From an uncultured Bacteroidota bacterium (GTDB lineage: Bacteria; Bacteroidota; Bacteroidia; Bacteroidales; WCHB1-69): a stretch of 52,630 nucleotides of DNA. Positions 1-7,452 of the stretch are shown in pieces; the stretch's first letter is position 1, and the number at the start of each line of letters is the position of its first letter. The position numbers and the translations under genes are program-made. The notes beneath the pieces are model-generated. The model worked only from the letters and a program-made list of their open reading frames with translations, did not search any database and had not been told where the DNA came from. The stretch is taken from contig CADADB010000017.1 of assembly GCA_902786595.1 (NCBI GenBank), forward strand, positions 21,096 through 73,725, read 5' to 3'.

Positions 1-2091
1 GGCGAGATCGGCACCGTGACCATCACGGGCGATGACGAGGTCTGTGAAAACGGTGACGTCACACTGAGCGTTCCAGAGAGTGTCTCCTATATGTGGAGCA
101 CCCAGGCAACGACCCAATCCATCACGGTTTCGAAGATGACCGCCACCACCACCTTCTACGTGACGGTCACGGACGCCAGCGGTTGTGTCAGCGAAGGCGA
201 GAAAGAGGTTGTGGTGAACCTGCTTCCCGATGTTACTATAGACAAGGAAGAGAGCGTGGCCATCTGTGACGGCGAGACTGTCACGTTGACGGCAAGCGGC
301 GCGGAAACCTACGTGTGGAATGACGAGGACGCTACCGAGGGCGCAACCCTGACGGTTGACGCGGAAGGCACCTACACGGTGACGGGCACCGACGCCAACG
401 GCTGCGAGAACACGGCAAGCGTGGCAATCACGGTGAACCCGCTGCCTGAGGTTAATATCAATAATGAGTTTGAGGAAATCTGTTCGGGTGGCACCGCCAT
501 ACTGACAGCCATTGGTGCTGAGAGCTATGTGTGGAGCACTGGAGACGAGACTGAGATGATTACGGTCGAGAATCTGACCGAAACCACCGAATTCACGGTG
601 ACGGGGACGGATGAGAACGGCTGTACCGCCGAAGCTACCGCCACGGTCACGGTGAACCCGCTGCCGAACGTTACTGCATCGGCAAATCCGGCTACAATTT
701 ACTACGGTGGTACCTCTGAGCTGAGCGCTACCGGTGCTTCTACCTATTCCTGGAACGTTACCAATACAACGGTAAGCCCTGAGCAGACCACGACCTATAC
801 GGTTACCGGAACGGATGCCAACGGCTGTGAGAACACCGCTACTGTCACGGTGACGGTTCAAAATGCACAAGTCACCTTCAACCTCGACACCACCAAGGTG
901 TATGACGGAACCGTGTTTGAGGTGACGACCGCAGATCTCCAGTCTCATATTACCGGCCTGCTGAATGGCCATGTGCTTGCCAGCGGCACCATCACTTCAG
1001 ATGACTATGTGTATGGTAACTATACTTGCGCCGAAGGTGGCTTCAACGCTCCTGTCGAAGGTGTTGCCGTAAAGAGTGACTTCAGAATTGAGGATCAATC
1101 CGGTAATAACGTTACCGCTCACTATACCCCTGCCTTCCATGTCACTCTCCATATCTCGCAGCAACCTCTCACTGTTACCGCTGCCAGCGACAGCAAACAG
1201 TATGACGGTACCCCGCTGACCAATGCGACCTACACCTTTACCGGTTTGGTGGGCGGAGACGCACTCGTTGCACAAGTCACCGGTTCACGGACCGAGGTCG
1301 GTACTTCCAACAATCTGGTGGGCACTGTCACCATCACTCGCGGAAACAGAGATGTCACGGAAAGCTACGACATCACCAAGGTGAACGGCACACTGACCGT
1401 CATCGCCGCTGACATTGAATGCGAGGGTGTCACCTATCAAGGCCATGATTATCCCGCCGTTCAGATTGGTACTCAGTGCTGGTTGGCTGAGAACCTGCGC
1501 AATACCGTGTATGGTCCTGAGGAAACCACCGCCATTGAGAACTATGCGGCCTACAACAATGTCGAAGCCAATATGGAGAAATTCGGATACCTCTATACCT
1601 GGTATTCCGCAGTTGGCGTGGAAGAGAACAATAACGCTGAAGTTCCTGAAACTCTCGAAGGCACGAGCTTAGTGCAGGGTATCTGTCCTGAGGGCTGGGT
1701 TGTGCCGTCACAAACCGACTTCGATATCCTCTACCAATTCACGGCCAATGAGGAGCGTCGTCTCAGAGACATGAGCACGATGTACTGGATTCCGGGTGAA
1801 CAGGGCGTGGAACCCAACTACCACTTCAACTCCCGCGCCGGTGGTTTCTACAACAGCGTGTCCGGACATTTCGAGCGTCTTCTCCTCGAAGACTACTACT
1901 GGACGAGCACTTCCGATCCGAACAGCACGGAAGTCACCTCTCCGACGAACGCTTACTATTGTAACAGCATCGACTTCAAGACCTCCAAGAAGGCCGACAT
2001 GCGCAGCGTGCGTTGTATCAGCCAGCAGACCGCTTACGGTGCTCCCACAGAGACCGAAGAAGGTGAAGGCGACGAAGGCGACGGAGAATAA
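1..2091 (+). CDS. Multi-Ig/MBG/FISUMP-domain surface protein (5'-truncated)
   Basis: The reading frame is open from the first base, so the true start lies outside the window. The visible part (about 696 residues) has four Ig-like modules in a row (about residues 1-290). Each has a Cys near its start, a YxWS/YVW core, and a GTDxNGC motif before the next module, a pattern common in Bacteroidota adhesins. Two MBG/YDG-like modules follow, marked by KVYDGT and KQYDGTPL. The last 220 residues match the FISUMP (Fibrobacter succinogenes major paralogous) domain: PAVQIGTQCWLAENLR, CPEGWVVPSQTDF and SVRCI. It ends in an acidic tail rich in Glu, Gly and Asp. Probably exported and surface-exposed. I see no typical T9SS C-terminal domain. 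The function beyond a likely adhesive or carbohydrate-related surface role is unknown. The stop TAA runs straight into a TAAGACTTGAGACTTAAG-type repeat. Confidence 0.85.
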   Translation, partial: GEIGTVTITGDDEVCENGDVTLSVPESVSYMWSTQATTQSITVSKMTATTTFYVTVTDASGCVSEGEKEVVVNLLPDVTIDKEESVAICDGETVTLTASGAETYVWNDEDATEGATLTVDAEGTYTVTGTDANGCENTASVAITVNPLPEVNINNEFEEICSGGTAILTAIGAESYVWSTGDETEMITVENLTETTEFTVTGTDENGCTAEATATVTVNPLPNVTASANPATIYYGGTSELSATGASTYSWNVTNTTVSPEQTTTYTVTGTDANGCENTATVTVTVQNAQVTFNLDTTKVYDGTVFEVTTADLQSHITGLLNGHVLASGTITSDDYVYGNYTCAEGGFNAPVEGVAVKSDFRIEDQSGNNVTAHYTPAFHVTLHISQQPLTVTAASDSKQYDGTPLTNATYTFTGLVGGDALVAQVTGSRTEVGTSNNLVGTVTITRGNRDVTESYDITKVNGTLTVIAADIECEGVTYQGHDYPAVQIGTQCWLAENLRNTVYGPEETTAIENYAAYNNVEANMEKFGYLYTWYSAVGVEENNNAEVPETLEGTSLVQGICPEGWVVPSQTDFDILYQFTANEERRLRDMSTMYWIPGEQGVEPNYHFNSRAGGFYNSVSGHFERLLLEDYYWTSTSDPNSTEVTSPTNAYYCNSIDFKTSKKADMRSVRCISQQTAYGAPTETEEGEGDEGDGE

Positions 2092-2118
2092 GACTTGAGA
2101 CTTAAGATTTGATAATGA

Positions 2119-2146
2119 GGGGTGTCCGATGGGGCACCCCTTTTTT
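2119..2146 (+). terminator. Rho-independent terminator of the FISUMP gene
   Basis: A GC-rich hairpin (GGGGTGTCC paired with GGGCACCCC, short GAT-type loop) is followed by TTTTTT, 27 bases after the stop codon. Confidence 0.85.
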
Positions 2147-2153
2147 GTTGATC

Positions 2154-2231
2154 CTTAATGCTGAATGATGAATGCTGAATGACGATGAGACGATGAGGCG
2201 ATGAGGCGATGAAACGATGAGACGATGAGGC
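2154..2231 (+). repeat. 3'-type tandem short repeats (TGAATGC then GATGAGRC)
   Basis: Imperfect heptamers TGAATGA/TGAATGC change into octamers GATGAGAC/GATGAGGC/GATGAAAC. The orientation is sense to the upstream gene, so TGA stops occur in all frames. The rest of the 2092-2534 spacer holds two small GC palindromes (CCCCTTC..GAAGGGG at 2291-2309 and two GCCCGAAGGGC units near 2312 and 2346), another repeat tract and the next promoter. Confidence 0.8.
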
Positions 2232-2360
2232 TGGAACGTTCAGGCAGTTGTTAACGGTTTACGGGAGCAATAACCGGCCACGGCACCATTCCCCTTCTTT
2301 TAGAAGGGGTGCCCGAAGGGCGGGGTAGTGATATAGACAGATTGCCCGAAGGGCAGCCTT

Positions 2361-2402
2361 GTGAATTAAGAATTAAGAATTATGAATGCTGAATGCTGAA
2401 TA
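2361..2402 (+). repeat. AATTAAG / TGAATGC heptamer tract
   Basis: Two to three AATTAAG units run into ATGAATGC/TGAATGC units. It is the same family as the tracts after the nuclease gene (13.8 kb) and the symporter gene (26.4 kb). Confidence 0.75.
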
Positions 2403-2490
2403 GACGAATTTGAAATTTTAACTGTTAATTATTAATTAAGATTCAGAAAAATATTTTTACTTTTGTTGGCGTGTCGTAATAGAAAAAATG

Positions 2491-2498
2491 TATTTTTG
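2491..2498 (+). promoter_or_regulatory. Promoter -7 box TATTTTTG
   Basis: Matches the Bacteroidota sigma-ABfr -7 consensus TAnnTTTG, 36 bases before the ATG of the DUF5618 gene. A possible -33 TTGG lies about 21 bases upstream. Confidence 0.65.
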
Positions 2499-2534
2499 CG
2501 GCGTTAATTTAAAAACCAAAAAAACGATAAGATA

Positions 2535-2936
2535 ATGGAAAAAGAGAATCCCATCGAAGAGGCCCGCAGATATGTGGCCAATGCTGAGGAGGTGATCAAA
2601 AAATCCGGCTATGATCCTGAAACAAAGTCCTATTTGGACAGCAAGTACATAAAAACTGCTGGCAACATCCTGTGGCGCGGTTGCCTTATTGCCCTTGAGT
2701 CAATCTTCCATGTTCGCACAGGCAAGGGCCGACCCTCTATTGAAAAATATAGAGAAGCTGCCAAAAAACGTGACAAAAAACTGCTGCAACTCGTGAACAA
2801 CGGATATGATGTTGTTCACCTTTCTATGGGCTATGACGGTGTTAAGAGCAAAAAGGTCTGTGATACCGGCTTCGAGCTCACCAACGACATTATCGACCAC
2901 TGCGCGATGCTGTTGCCGGAACCGGTGTGCGCGTGA
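2535..2936 (+). CDS. DUF5618-like small cytoplasmic protein
   Basis: This 133-residue protein has no signal peptide or membrane segment. It is helical and basic in the middle (KYREAAKKRDKKLL), with a tyrosine-rich N-terminal region (YDPETKSYLDSKYIK) and a GxxLWRGCLIALESIF helix. I recognise the pattern as the Bacteroidota DUF5618 family, whose all-alpha fold resembles HEPN-type proteins; the function is not known. It has its own promoter, and no partner gene is adjacent. The TGA stop lies at the very edge of a GATGAGGC octamer tract. The family call is from memory of the motif and is moderately sure. Confidence 0.7.
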   Translation: MEKENPIEEARRYVANAEEVIKKSGYDPETKSYLDSKYIKTAGNILWRGCLIALESIFHVRTGKGRPSIEKYREAAKKRDKKLLQLVNNGYDVVHLSMGYDGVKSKKVCDTGFELTNDIIDHCAMLLPEPVCA

Positions 2937-2960
2937 CGATGAGGCGATGAGGCGATGAGG
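2934..2960 (+). repeat. GATGAGGC octamer tract at a stop codon
   Basis: Three GATGAGGC units begin at the TGA stop of the DUF5618 gene, sense orientation. Confidence 0.75.
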
Positions 2961-3028
2961 CAAAAGAAAGAATCTGTGCCGTTCGCGGAACAGTCCATAG
3001 GGCTGAAGGGTACGGTAGGAAAGCTTTC

Positions 3029-4576
3029 TTATTTGTTGATTTTCAGTGGCAGATAAATTGTGAAAGTGCTGCCTTTCCCTTCTTCGCTTTGCACCTCGAT
3101 GCGGCCGTGATGCAGGTTCACGATTTTCTTCACGTAACCTAATCCAAGTCCGTAGCCCTTGACGTTGTGGATGTTACCATGCGGGACCCGGTAAAAATTG
3201 TCGAAAATCTTCCCGAGGGCGGTATGCGGTATGCCGATACCCTTGTCTGTGACCGAAATGATGAAATGCTTCTCGTCCGACAAGGTGTTCACCAGAATGT
3301 CAGGGCTGTCGGTGGAGTATTTGATGGCGTTTTCTATCAGATTGGTGATGCTGTTGGTGAGATGGGTTCGGTCACCGAAGAGCTGGAATTGGTCAGCGTT
3401 AAGCGCAACGGTCAGCGTCCCGTTCGACGAGCTGATCATCAAGGCGAAACTGTCGGTGATTTTCTGGATGAGTTCGTGCATGTTGATAAGCTCGATGTTC
3501 ATCTTGATTTGGCCCTTCCTGAGCTGCGCTGTCTCCAAAACCGTGGTCACCATGTCTTTCAGACGGTTGTTCTCATCGTTGATAATCTCCACGTAGGAGC
3601 CGCGGATGTCTTCATCGCCCAGCATGGAAGGGTCGGCGAGCACCTCGCACGCTAACGAAATGGTCGCGATGGGGGTCTTGAATTCGTGTGTGACGTTGTT
3701 GATGAACTCGTCGGTCACCTCTGCGGTTTTTTTCTGGCGGTAAAGAGAATATAGTGCCACAAATGCGACTGTGAATGTGATGATGAAAAACACCAGAATC
3801 AGAATAATGATATTGCTCATTCGTTTGAGGACAATGCCGCGCACGGTCGGGAATTGGATGATCAAGTAGTGCGGTGAACTCACTTTCTCATTGTATTTTA
3901 ACAGAAAGACGAACTCGCTGTTCAAAATCTTGTCGGGTTGAGTGTATTGCGGCCTGACCACAAAATCTGTAGTGAAAGCGTTGTAGAGGGCAAAATCAAA
4001 CCGAGAGTCAATATTTTCATTTTTTAACTCTTCTGTGATGATGCGGCGCAAGGTACCCGCATTGAGTAGCTCCTTGGTGGCACTGTCTAGTTGGATGAGA
4101 TTTATGTCTTTGATGTTGAAGGAGTTAGTGATGGCTTGAAGGTTGTTTGGACTCCAGGTTTCGTTGTAAAGTGGAAATTGGGTGCGGAAAGCGGCGGTGA
4201 AGAATTCCGTGTCGTTGGCGATGATACGGGAATCATTCTCTTGGAAGTATATGGTGGATTTGATGACCCCGATGGGTTGGTCATTGATGCTGTCGATGAG
4301 GAATTTGCGGGTTTGCTGGATGGAGATGACATTCGTGGTGTCAATGTCTTTTTTGTCCAGGTTGGCCGCCTCAATGCCGTCAAGGGCGCTGGTGTCGTTC
4401 TTGATGGTGGCGTCGATGCGGTTCACCACCTCGTTTCCCGCTGTCAGCACCTCGTTCACAAAGATACTCCGCTGCACCTTCTCGGCCTCCGTGTAAAGAT
4501 AGAAAATGCCGATAATCAGCGGGATGGCGGAGAGCCCGACCAAGATGAACAGGGTGACGATGATGCGTTTTTTCAT
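3029..4576 (-). CDS. Membrane sensor histidine kinase (orphan)
   Basis: A 515-residue two-component sensor. TM1 spans about residues 7-27, a periplasmic sensor region about 28-250, and TM2 about 255-277. The HisKA domain has the phospho-acceptor His297 in NNVTHEFKTPIATI. The HATPase domain has an N-box with Asn416 (NLIENAIKYS), a G1 box (DKGIGIP, Asp444), an F box (FDNFYRVPHG) and a G2 box (GYGLGLGYVKK). It autophosphorylates and passes phosphate to a response regulator, but no regulator gene is next to it; the neighbour is a LuxC-like reductase. The architecture is like the RprX-type sensors of Bacteroides, though that name cannot be assigned from sequence alone. The signal it senses is unknown. 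The downstream spacer holds only a dispersed-repeat fragment near 2985-3015. Confidence 0.93.
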   Translation of the reverse strand: MKKRIIVTLFILVGLSAIPLIIGIFYLYTEAEKVQRSIFVNEVLTAGNEVVNRIDATIKNDTSALDGIEAANLDKKDIDTTNVISIQQTRKFLIDSINDQPIGVIKSTIYFQENDSRIIANDTEFFTAAFRTQFPLYNETWSPNNLQAITNSFNIKDINLIQLDSATKELLNAGTLRRIITEELKNENIDSRFDFALYNAFTTDFVVRPQYTQPDKILNSEFVFLLKYNEKVSSPHYLIIQFPTVRGIVLKRMSNIIILILVFFIITFTVAFVALYSLYRQKKTAEVTDEFINNVTHEFKTPIATISLACEVLADPSMLGDEDIRGSYVEIINDENNRLKDMVTTVLETAQLRKGQIKMNIELINMHELIQKITDSFALMISSSNGTLTVALNADQFQLFGDRTHLTNSITNLIENAIKYSTDSPDILVNTLSDEKHFIISVTDKGIGIPHTALGKIFDNFYRVPHGNIHNVKGYGLGLGYVKKIVNLHHGRIEVQSEEGKGSTFTIYLPLKINK

Positions 4577-4608
4577 TTCTTTTGTGAACAGTGATTAGTG
4601 AACAGCAG

Positions 4609-4712
4609 TAAGTTGTTATAGTTATAGTTATTGTTATTGTTACAAGTAACAGTTTCTCGCAAGTGCAATAGCCAACAGCCAACAGCCAAAAGCTAACTGC
4701 CAACAGCTAACA
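4609..4712 (-). repeat. GCTRTTA heptamers plus TTATAG/TTATTG hexamers
   Basis: Read on the minus strand, units such as GCTGTTA, GCTGTTG, GCAGTTA and GCTTTTG follow each other with a period of 7. The tract overlaps the end of the LuxC-like gene. It is continued by a 6-base (GTTATT) run towards the kinase start. Confidence 0.8.
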
Positions 4713-5724
4713 GCCAGCGTAGCGTGTCGATGCCGTCGGGATAGTCGGATAGGGTGGGGGATTGGGCGCTTCCGAAAGGTTCCGCCCGGGTGATGTACGG
4801 ATCCCGGCTTACAATGCATTGCAGGAGTTCGGAGTCGGCTTCCAATCGGCAGTTGACCGCTTCGATGTCGTCGTAGAATTCATAGTATATCATCCCGATG
4901 GGAGACGCATAGTTTTGATTTTCAACAAGGAGGAAGGTTCCGGCATCCATATAGGGGATTTGGTTCATCAGATGGACGGCCTTTTGGTATTCCAGATTGT
5001 TGTTGAACTGGTGATGCAGGGCAATGGGTTGGCTTTCCTGTGTTAAAATTTGCAAAAACGGTACGAAATCGTAGTTGCGCGGTACGAACAGCTTGGAAAC
5101 GGAACGGCAGCCGAGTCCGAAATAGAGGTAGATGTCGTCGGCGAGGGCGCGTAGCTCGTCATCGCTTTCCGTTTCGTTGAGAACGGCCACGCTGTTGCGG
5201 TTCTTCCGCAGGATATGCGGGTATTCGCTGAAGTAGTAGTCGAAGTAGCGGGCGCTGTTGTTGCTTCCCGTGGCGATGATTGCGTCGAAATCAGCGACCC
5301 TCTCAACAAAAGAGATCCGTTCAGCGAATTGTGGCTCGATGCGGATCAGCTCTTGCGCAAGAATGGGCAGCAAGTGCTTGTCCTGGTGGGAGAGCTTTCC
5401 TTGATAGTCGTTGCCGCTGACAAGGATGCAGAAAAAGTCGTGGAAGGCCGCCATGGGGATATTGCCGGCAGAGATCACCGCAACACGTTTCCGAGGGGCA
5501 ATCGCAGGCGCAACACCTTGGTATTTGGCGTAATACGCGTCCAACGCTTCAGACGTAAGCATTCGCGAGATGGCAGACAACGCATACCGGCAGAACTCCG
5601 GCGTGAACCAACTGTTCTCGCGGTACTGCCGCTCGATAGCTTCCCCGAAGGTGCTCTCCACCCATTGCGGGTCAGCGAGCTGTTGGCCTAATTGCTTGAA
5701 TGCTTGGATGTTGGTGGTGAACAT
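4693..5724 (-). CDS. LuxC-like acyl-CoA reductase
   Basis: This 343-residue protein resembles the acyl-CoA reductase (LuxC) family, which reduces acyl-CoA or acyl esters to aldehydes with NADPH in an aldehyde-dehydrogenase fold. Visible signatures are VAVISAGNIPMAAF (80-94), the nucleotide-side loop ATGSNNSARYF (151-161) and the likely catalytic Cys206 in YFGLGCRSVSK. The physiological substrate in Bacteroidota is not established. It is probably soluble. The last residues (LLAVGS) and the TAG stop are encoded by GCTGTTA-type repeat units rather than by family-like sequence. The start codon directly follows an AACCCTTA array. It may form a unit with the downstream kinase, but a 116-base repeat spacer separates them. 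Confidence 0.82.
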   Translation of the reverse strand: MFTTNIQAFKQLGQQLADPQWVESTFGEAIERQYRENSWFTPEFCRYALSAISRMLTSEALDAYYAKYQGVAPAIAPRKRVAVISAGNIPMAAFHDFFCILVSGNDYQGKLSHQDKHLLPILAQELIRIEPQFAERISFVERVADFDAIIATGSNNSARYFDYYFSEYPHILRKNRNSVAVLNETESDDELRALADDIYLYFGLGCRSVSKLFVPRNYDFVPFLQILTQESQPIALHHQFNNNLEYQKAVHLMNQIPYMDAGTFLLVENQNYASPIGMIYYEFYDDIEAVNCRLEADSELLQCIVSRDPYITRAEPFGSAQSPTLSDYPDGIDTLRWLLAVGS

Positions 5725-5889
5725 TAAGGGTTAAGGGTTAAGGGTTAAGGGTTAAGGGTTAAGGGTTAAGGGTTATGGGTTATGGGTTATTGAGTTGGTG
5801 ATTAGTGATTAGTGATTGGTGATTAGTGATTGGTGACTGTAAAGCCCCATTCATCGTTTCATCGTCTCATCGCTTCATCGTCTCATCGC
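5725..5889 (-). repeat. Compound short-repeat spacer (three families)
   Basis: On the minus strand, from malic enzyme to the LuxC-like gene: octamers GATGAGAC/GATGAAGC starting at the malic-enzyme stop, then TAATCAC-type heptamers, then about eight AACCCTT/AACCCAT heptamers that end at the LuxC-like ATG. The 3'-type family is next to the stop and the 5'-type family is next to the start. Confidence 0.85.
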
Positions 5890-7331
5890 GTTACCGTTGC
5901 TACCACTTCGTCGAGAATTCTCTTTACCTCCGCTTCCGGGAATTGTTCGATAACCCCTTTTCCGACAAGCAGATCCATCACACGATGGGTTTCGTCGATG
6001 TCACGCTTGGCCAGTCTGTGGATTTCCTCGCGGGAGAGCGGTTTGCGGGCGAGTCCGGCTTTCACAGCGCATTCGCCTACGGCGGCGGCCACTTCGGGGA
6101 AGAGGTCGCTGTCCATCATGGTGGGCATGATGCGGTCGGGGGTGATGCCCTGCCGTTCGGCGAAGTCGGCGATGGCGTGCGCGGCGCAGACGGCCATCTC
6201 GTCGGTGATCTTGCGGGCGGCGACAAGCAGTGTGCCTTTCAGGATGGAGGGGAAGCAGACGGAGTTGTTGACCTGGTTGGGGAAGTCGCCACGGCCGGTC
6301 GCCACAATGTAGGCACCGGCGGCCTTGGCGGCGTGCGGGTAGATTTCCGGCACAGGGTTGGCGCATGCGAACACGATGGCCTTCTCCGCCATCAGTGAGA
6401 CCCACTCCGGCTTGATAGTGTCAGGGCCGGGTTTGGAGAGCGCCACCAGGATATCCGCGTCCTTGAAGGCCTCCTCTTCGGTGTCAATGCACTTAGGGTT
6501 GGTTGTTTGGCAGAGTTTCCATTGCGGGTAGTAGCGCGGGTCGTTGGCGTAGCGTTCGCGATTCTTGTGCAACGCTCCCTTGCTGTCGAACAGGATGATG
6601 TTTTCGGGTTTCGCGCCGTCCTCCATCATCAGTCGGGCGATGCTGCAGTTGGCCGCGCCCGAACCGTAGAGCACAATCTTCACGTCCTCAAGGCGTTTGC
6701 CCACGATCTTGAGGGCGTTCAGCACACCTGCGAGGGTCACGCAGGCCGTGCCTTGCGCGTCGTCATGCCAGACGGGGATGTCGCATTCCTCGCGCAGCAC
6801 GTCCAAGACGCGGAAGCAGTTGGGCTGCGAGATGTCTTCGAGGTTGATGGCCCCGAAACTCGGCTGTACCATCTTCACGAAGTCGATGATCTTGTCGGGT
6901 TGGTGCTCGCCGTTCTCATCGCGGCTGTCGATGCAGAGCGCGGTGGCGTCTATTCCGCCCAAGTATTTCATTATAAGTGCCTTGCCTTCCATAACACCGA
7001 GTCCGCCGGGAGGTGTGCAGTCGCCGTCACCCAACACACGGGTGCTGTCGCTGACCACCGCCACCATGTTGGAACGGTTGCTGAGTTCGAACGAACGGTC
7101 GTTGTCATCGCGGATGGTGGTCGATATGGCGGAAACGCCTGGCGTGTACCATGCGTTGAACCAGTTCAAACTCTCTATCGGCACTTTGGGCAGCGTGCTC
7201 ATTTTTCCATGATAATACTCATGGGCAAATAAAGACAACTGTTTGTAAAACAATGTTTTGGCTTTAGCTTTCTGCGCCTCGTCAAAGGATTTCGGGAAGA
7301 GGTCGTCAAGGTGTTCGATACTGTTACTCAT
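5883..7331 (-). CDS. Malic enzyme (malate dehydrogenase, oxaloacetate-decarboxylating)
   Basis: A 482-residue enzyme that converts malate to pyruvate and CO2 with NAD(P)+, in the cytoplasm. Signatures: N-terminal WYTPGVSAI with the catalytic Tyr, VMEGKALIMKYLGGIDA with the catalytic Lys region, metal and substrate loop WHDDAQGTACVTLAGVLNAL, dinucleotide motif VLYGSGAANCSIARLM, and CANPVPEIYP. It is the short (no phosphotransacetylase domain) form. The segment GDGDCTPPGG replaces the more usual GLGDIGPxAAxP form, so NAD/NADP choice is not predicted here. It has its own promoter at 7351-7358, divergent from the TlpA-like gene. The last residues and the TGA stop (CGATGAGACG) fall in an octamer repeat. 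Confidence 0.92.
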   Translation of the reverse strand: MSNSIEHLDDLFPKSFDEAQKAKAKTLFYKQLSLFAHEYYHGKMSTLPKVPIESLNWFNAWYTPGVSAISTTIRDDNDRSFELSNRSNMVAVVSDSTRVLGDGDCTPPGGLGVMEGKALIMKYLGGIDATALCIDSRDENGEHQPDKIIDFVKMVQPSFGAINLEDISQPNCFRVLDVLREECDIPVWHDDAQGTACVTLAGVLNALKIVGKRLEDVKIVLYGSGAANCSIARLMMEDGAKPENIILFDSKGALHKNRERYANDPRYYPQWKLCQTTNPKCIDTEEEAFKDADILVALSKPGPDTIKPEWVSLMAEKAIVFACANPVPEIYPHAAKAAGAYIVATGRGDFPNQVNNSVCFPSILKGTLLVAARKITDEMAVCAAHAIADFAERQGITPDRIMPTMMDSDLFPEVAAAVGECAVKAGLARKPLSREEIHRLAKRDIDETHRVMDLLVGKGVIEQFPEAEVKRILDEVVATVTR

Positions 7332-7350
7332 ACAATATTATTTTATGCGG

Positions 7351-7358
7351 CAAAGATA
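7351..7358 (-). promoter_or_regulatory. Promoter -7 box TATCTTTG (malic enzyme)
   Basis: Minus-strand TAnnTTTG box about 20 bases before the malic enzyme ATG. Confidence 0.7.
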
Positions 7359-7368
7359 GCATTTTTTG

Positions 7369-7420
7369 CGGTTTGCGATTAAATCCGCAAATCGCAAATC
7401 GCAAACCGTAAATCGTAAAA
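7369..7420. promoter_or_regulatory. Inverted repeat and CGCAAAT heptamers between divergent promoters
   Basis: CGGTTTGCGATT (7369-7380) is perfectly inverted at 7397-7408. The right arm lies in five tandem heptamers (CGCAAAT, CGCAAAT, CGCAAAC, CGTAAAT, CGTAAA). The element sits between the malic enzyme and TlpA-like promoters, so it could be an operator or just another repeat tract. Confidence 0.6.
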
Positions 7421-7425
7421 AAATG

Positions 7426-7433
7426 TATCTTTG
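7426..7433 (+). promoter_or_regulatory. Promoter -7 box TATCTTTG (TlpA-like gene)
   Basis: TAnnTTTG box 19 bases before ATG 7453. It supports that start over an upstream in-frame ATG at 7366, which would lie before the transcription start. Confidence 0.7.
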
Positions 7434-7452
7434 CGCCCATTTTAAAAATATT

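Noticed and set aside
2154-2231. Possible CRISPR array
   Set aside because: The repeats are 7-8 bases long, directly tandem and without unique spacers; no cas genes are near.
5725-5790. Telomere-like TTAAGGG repeat
   Set aside because: The same heptamer class occurs in many internal spacers of the window, and genes continue on both sides, so it is not a chromosome end.
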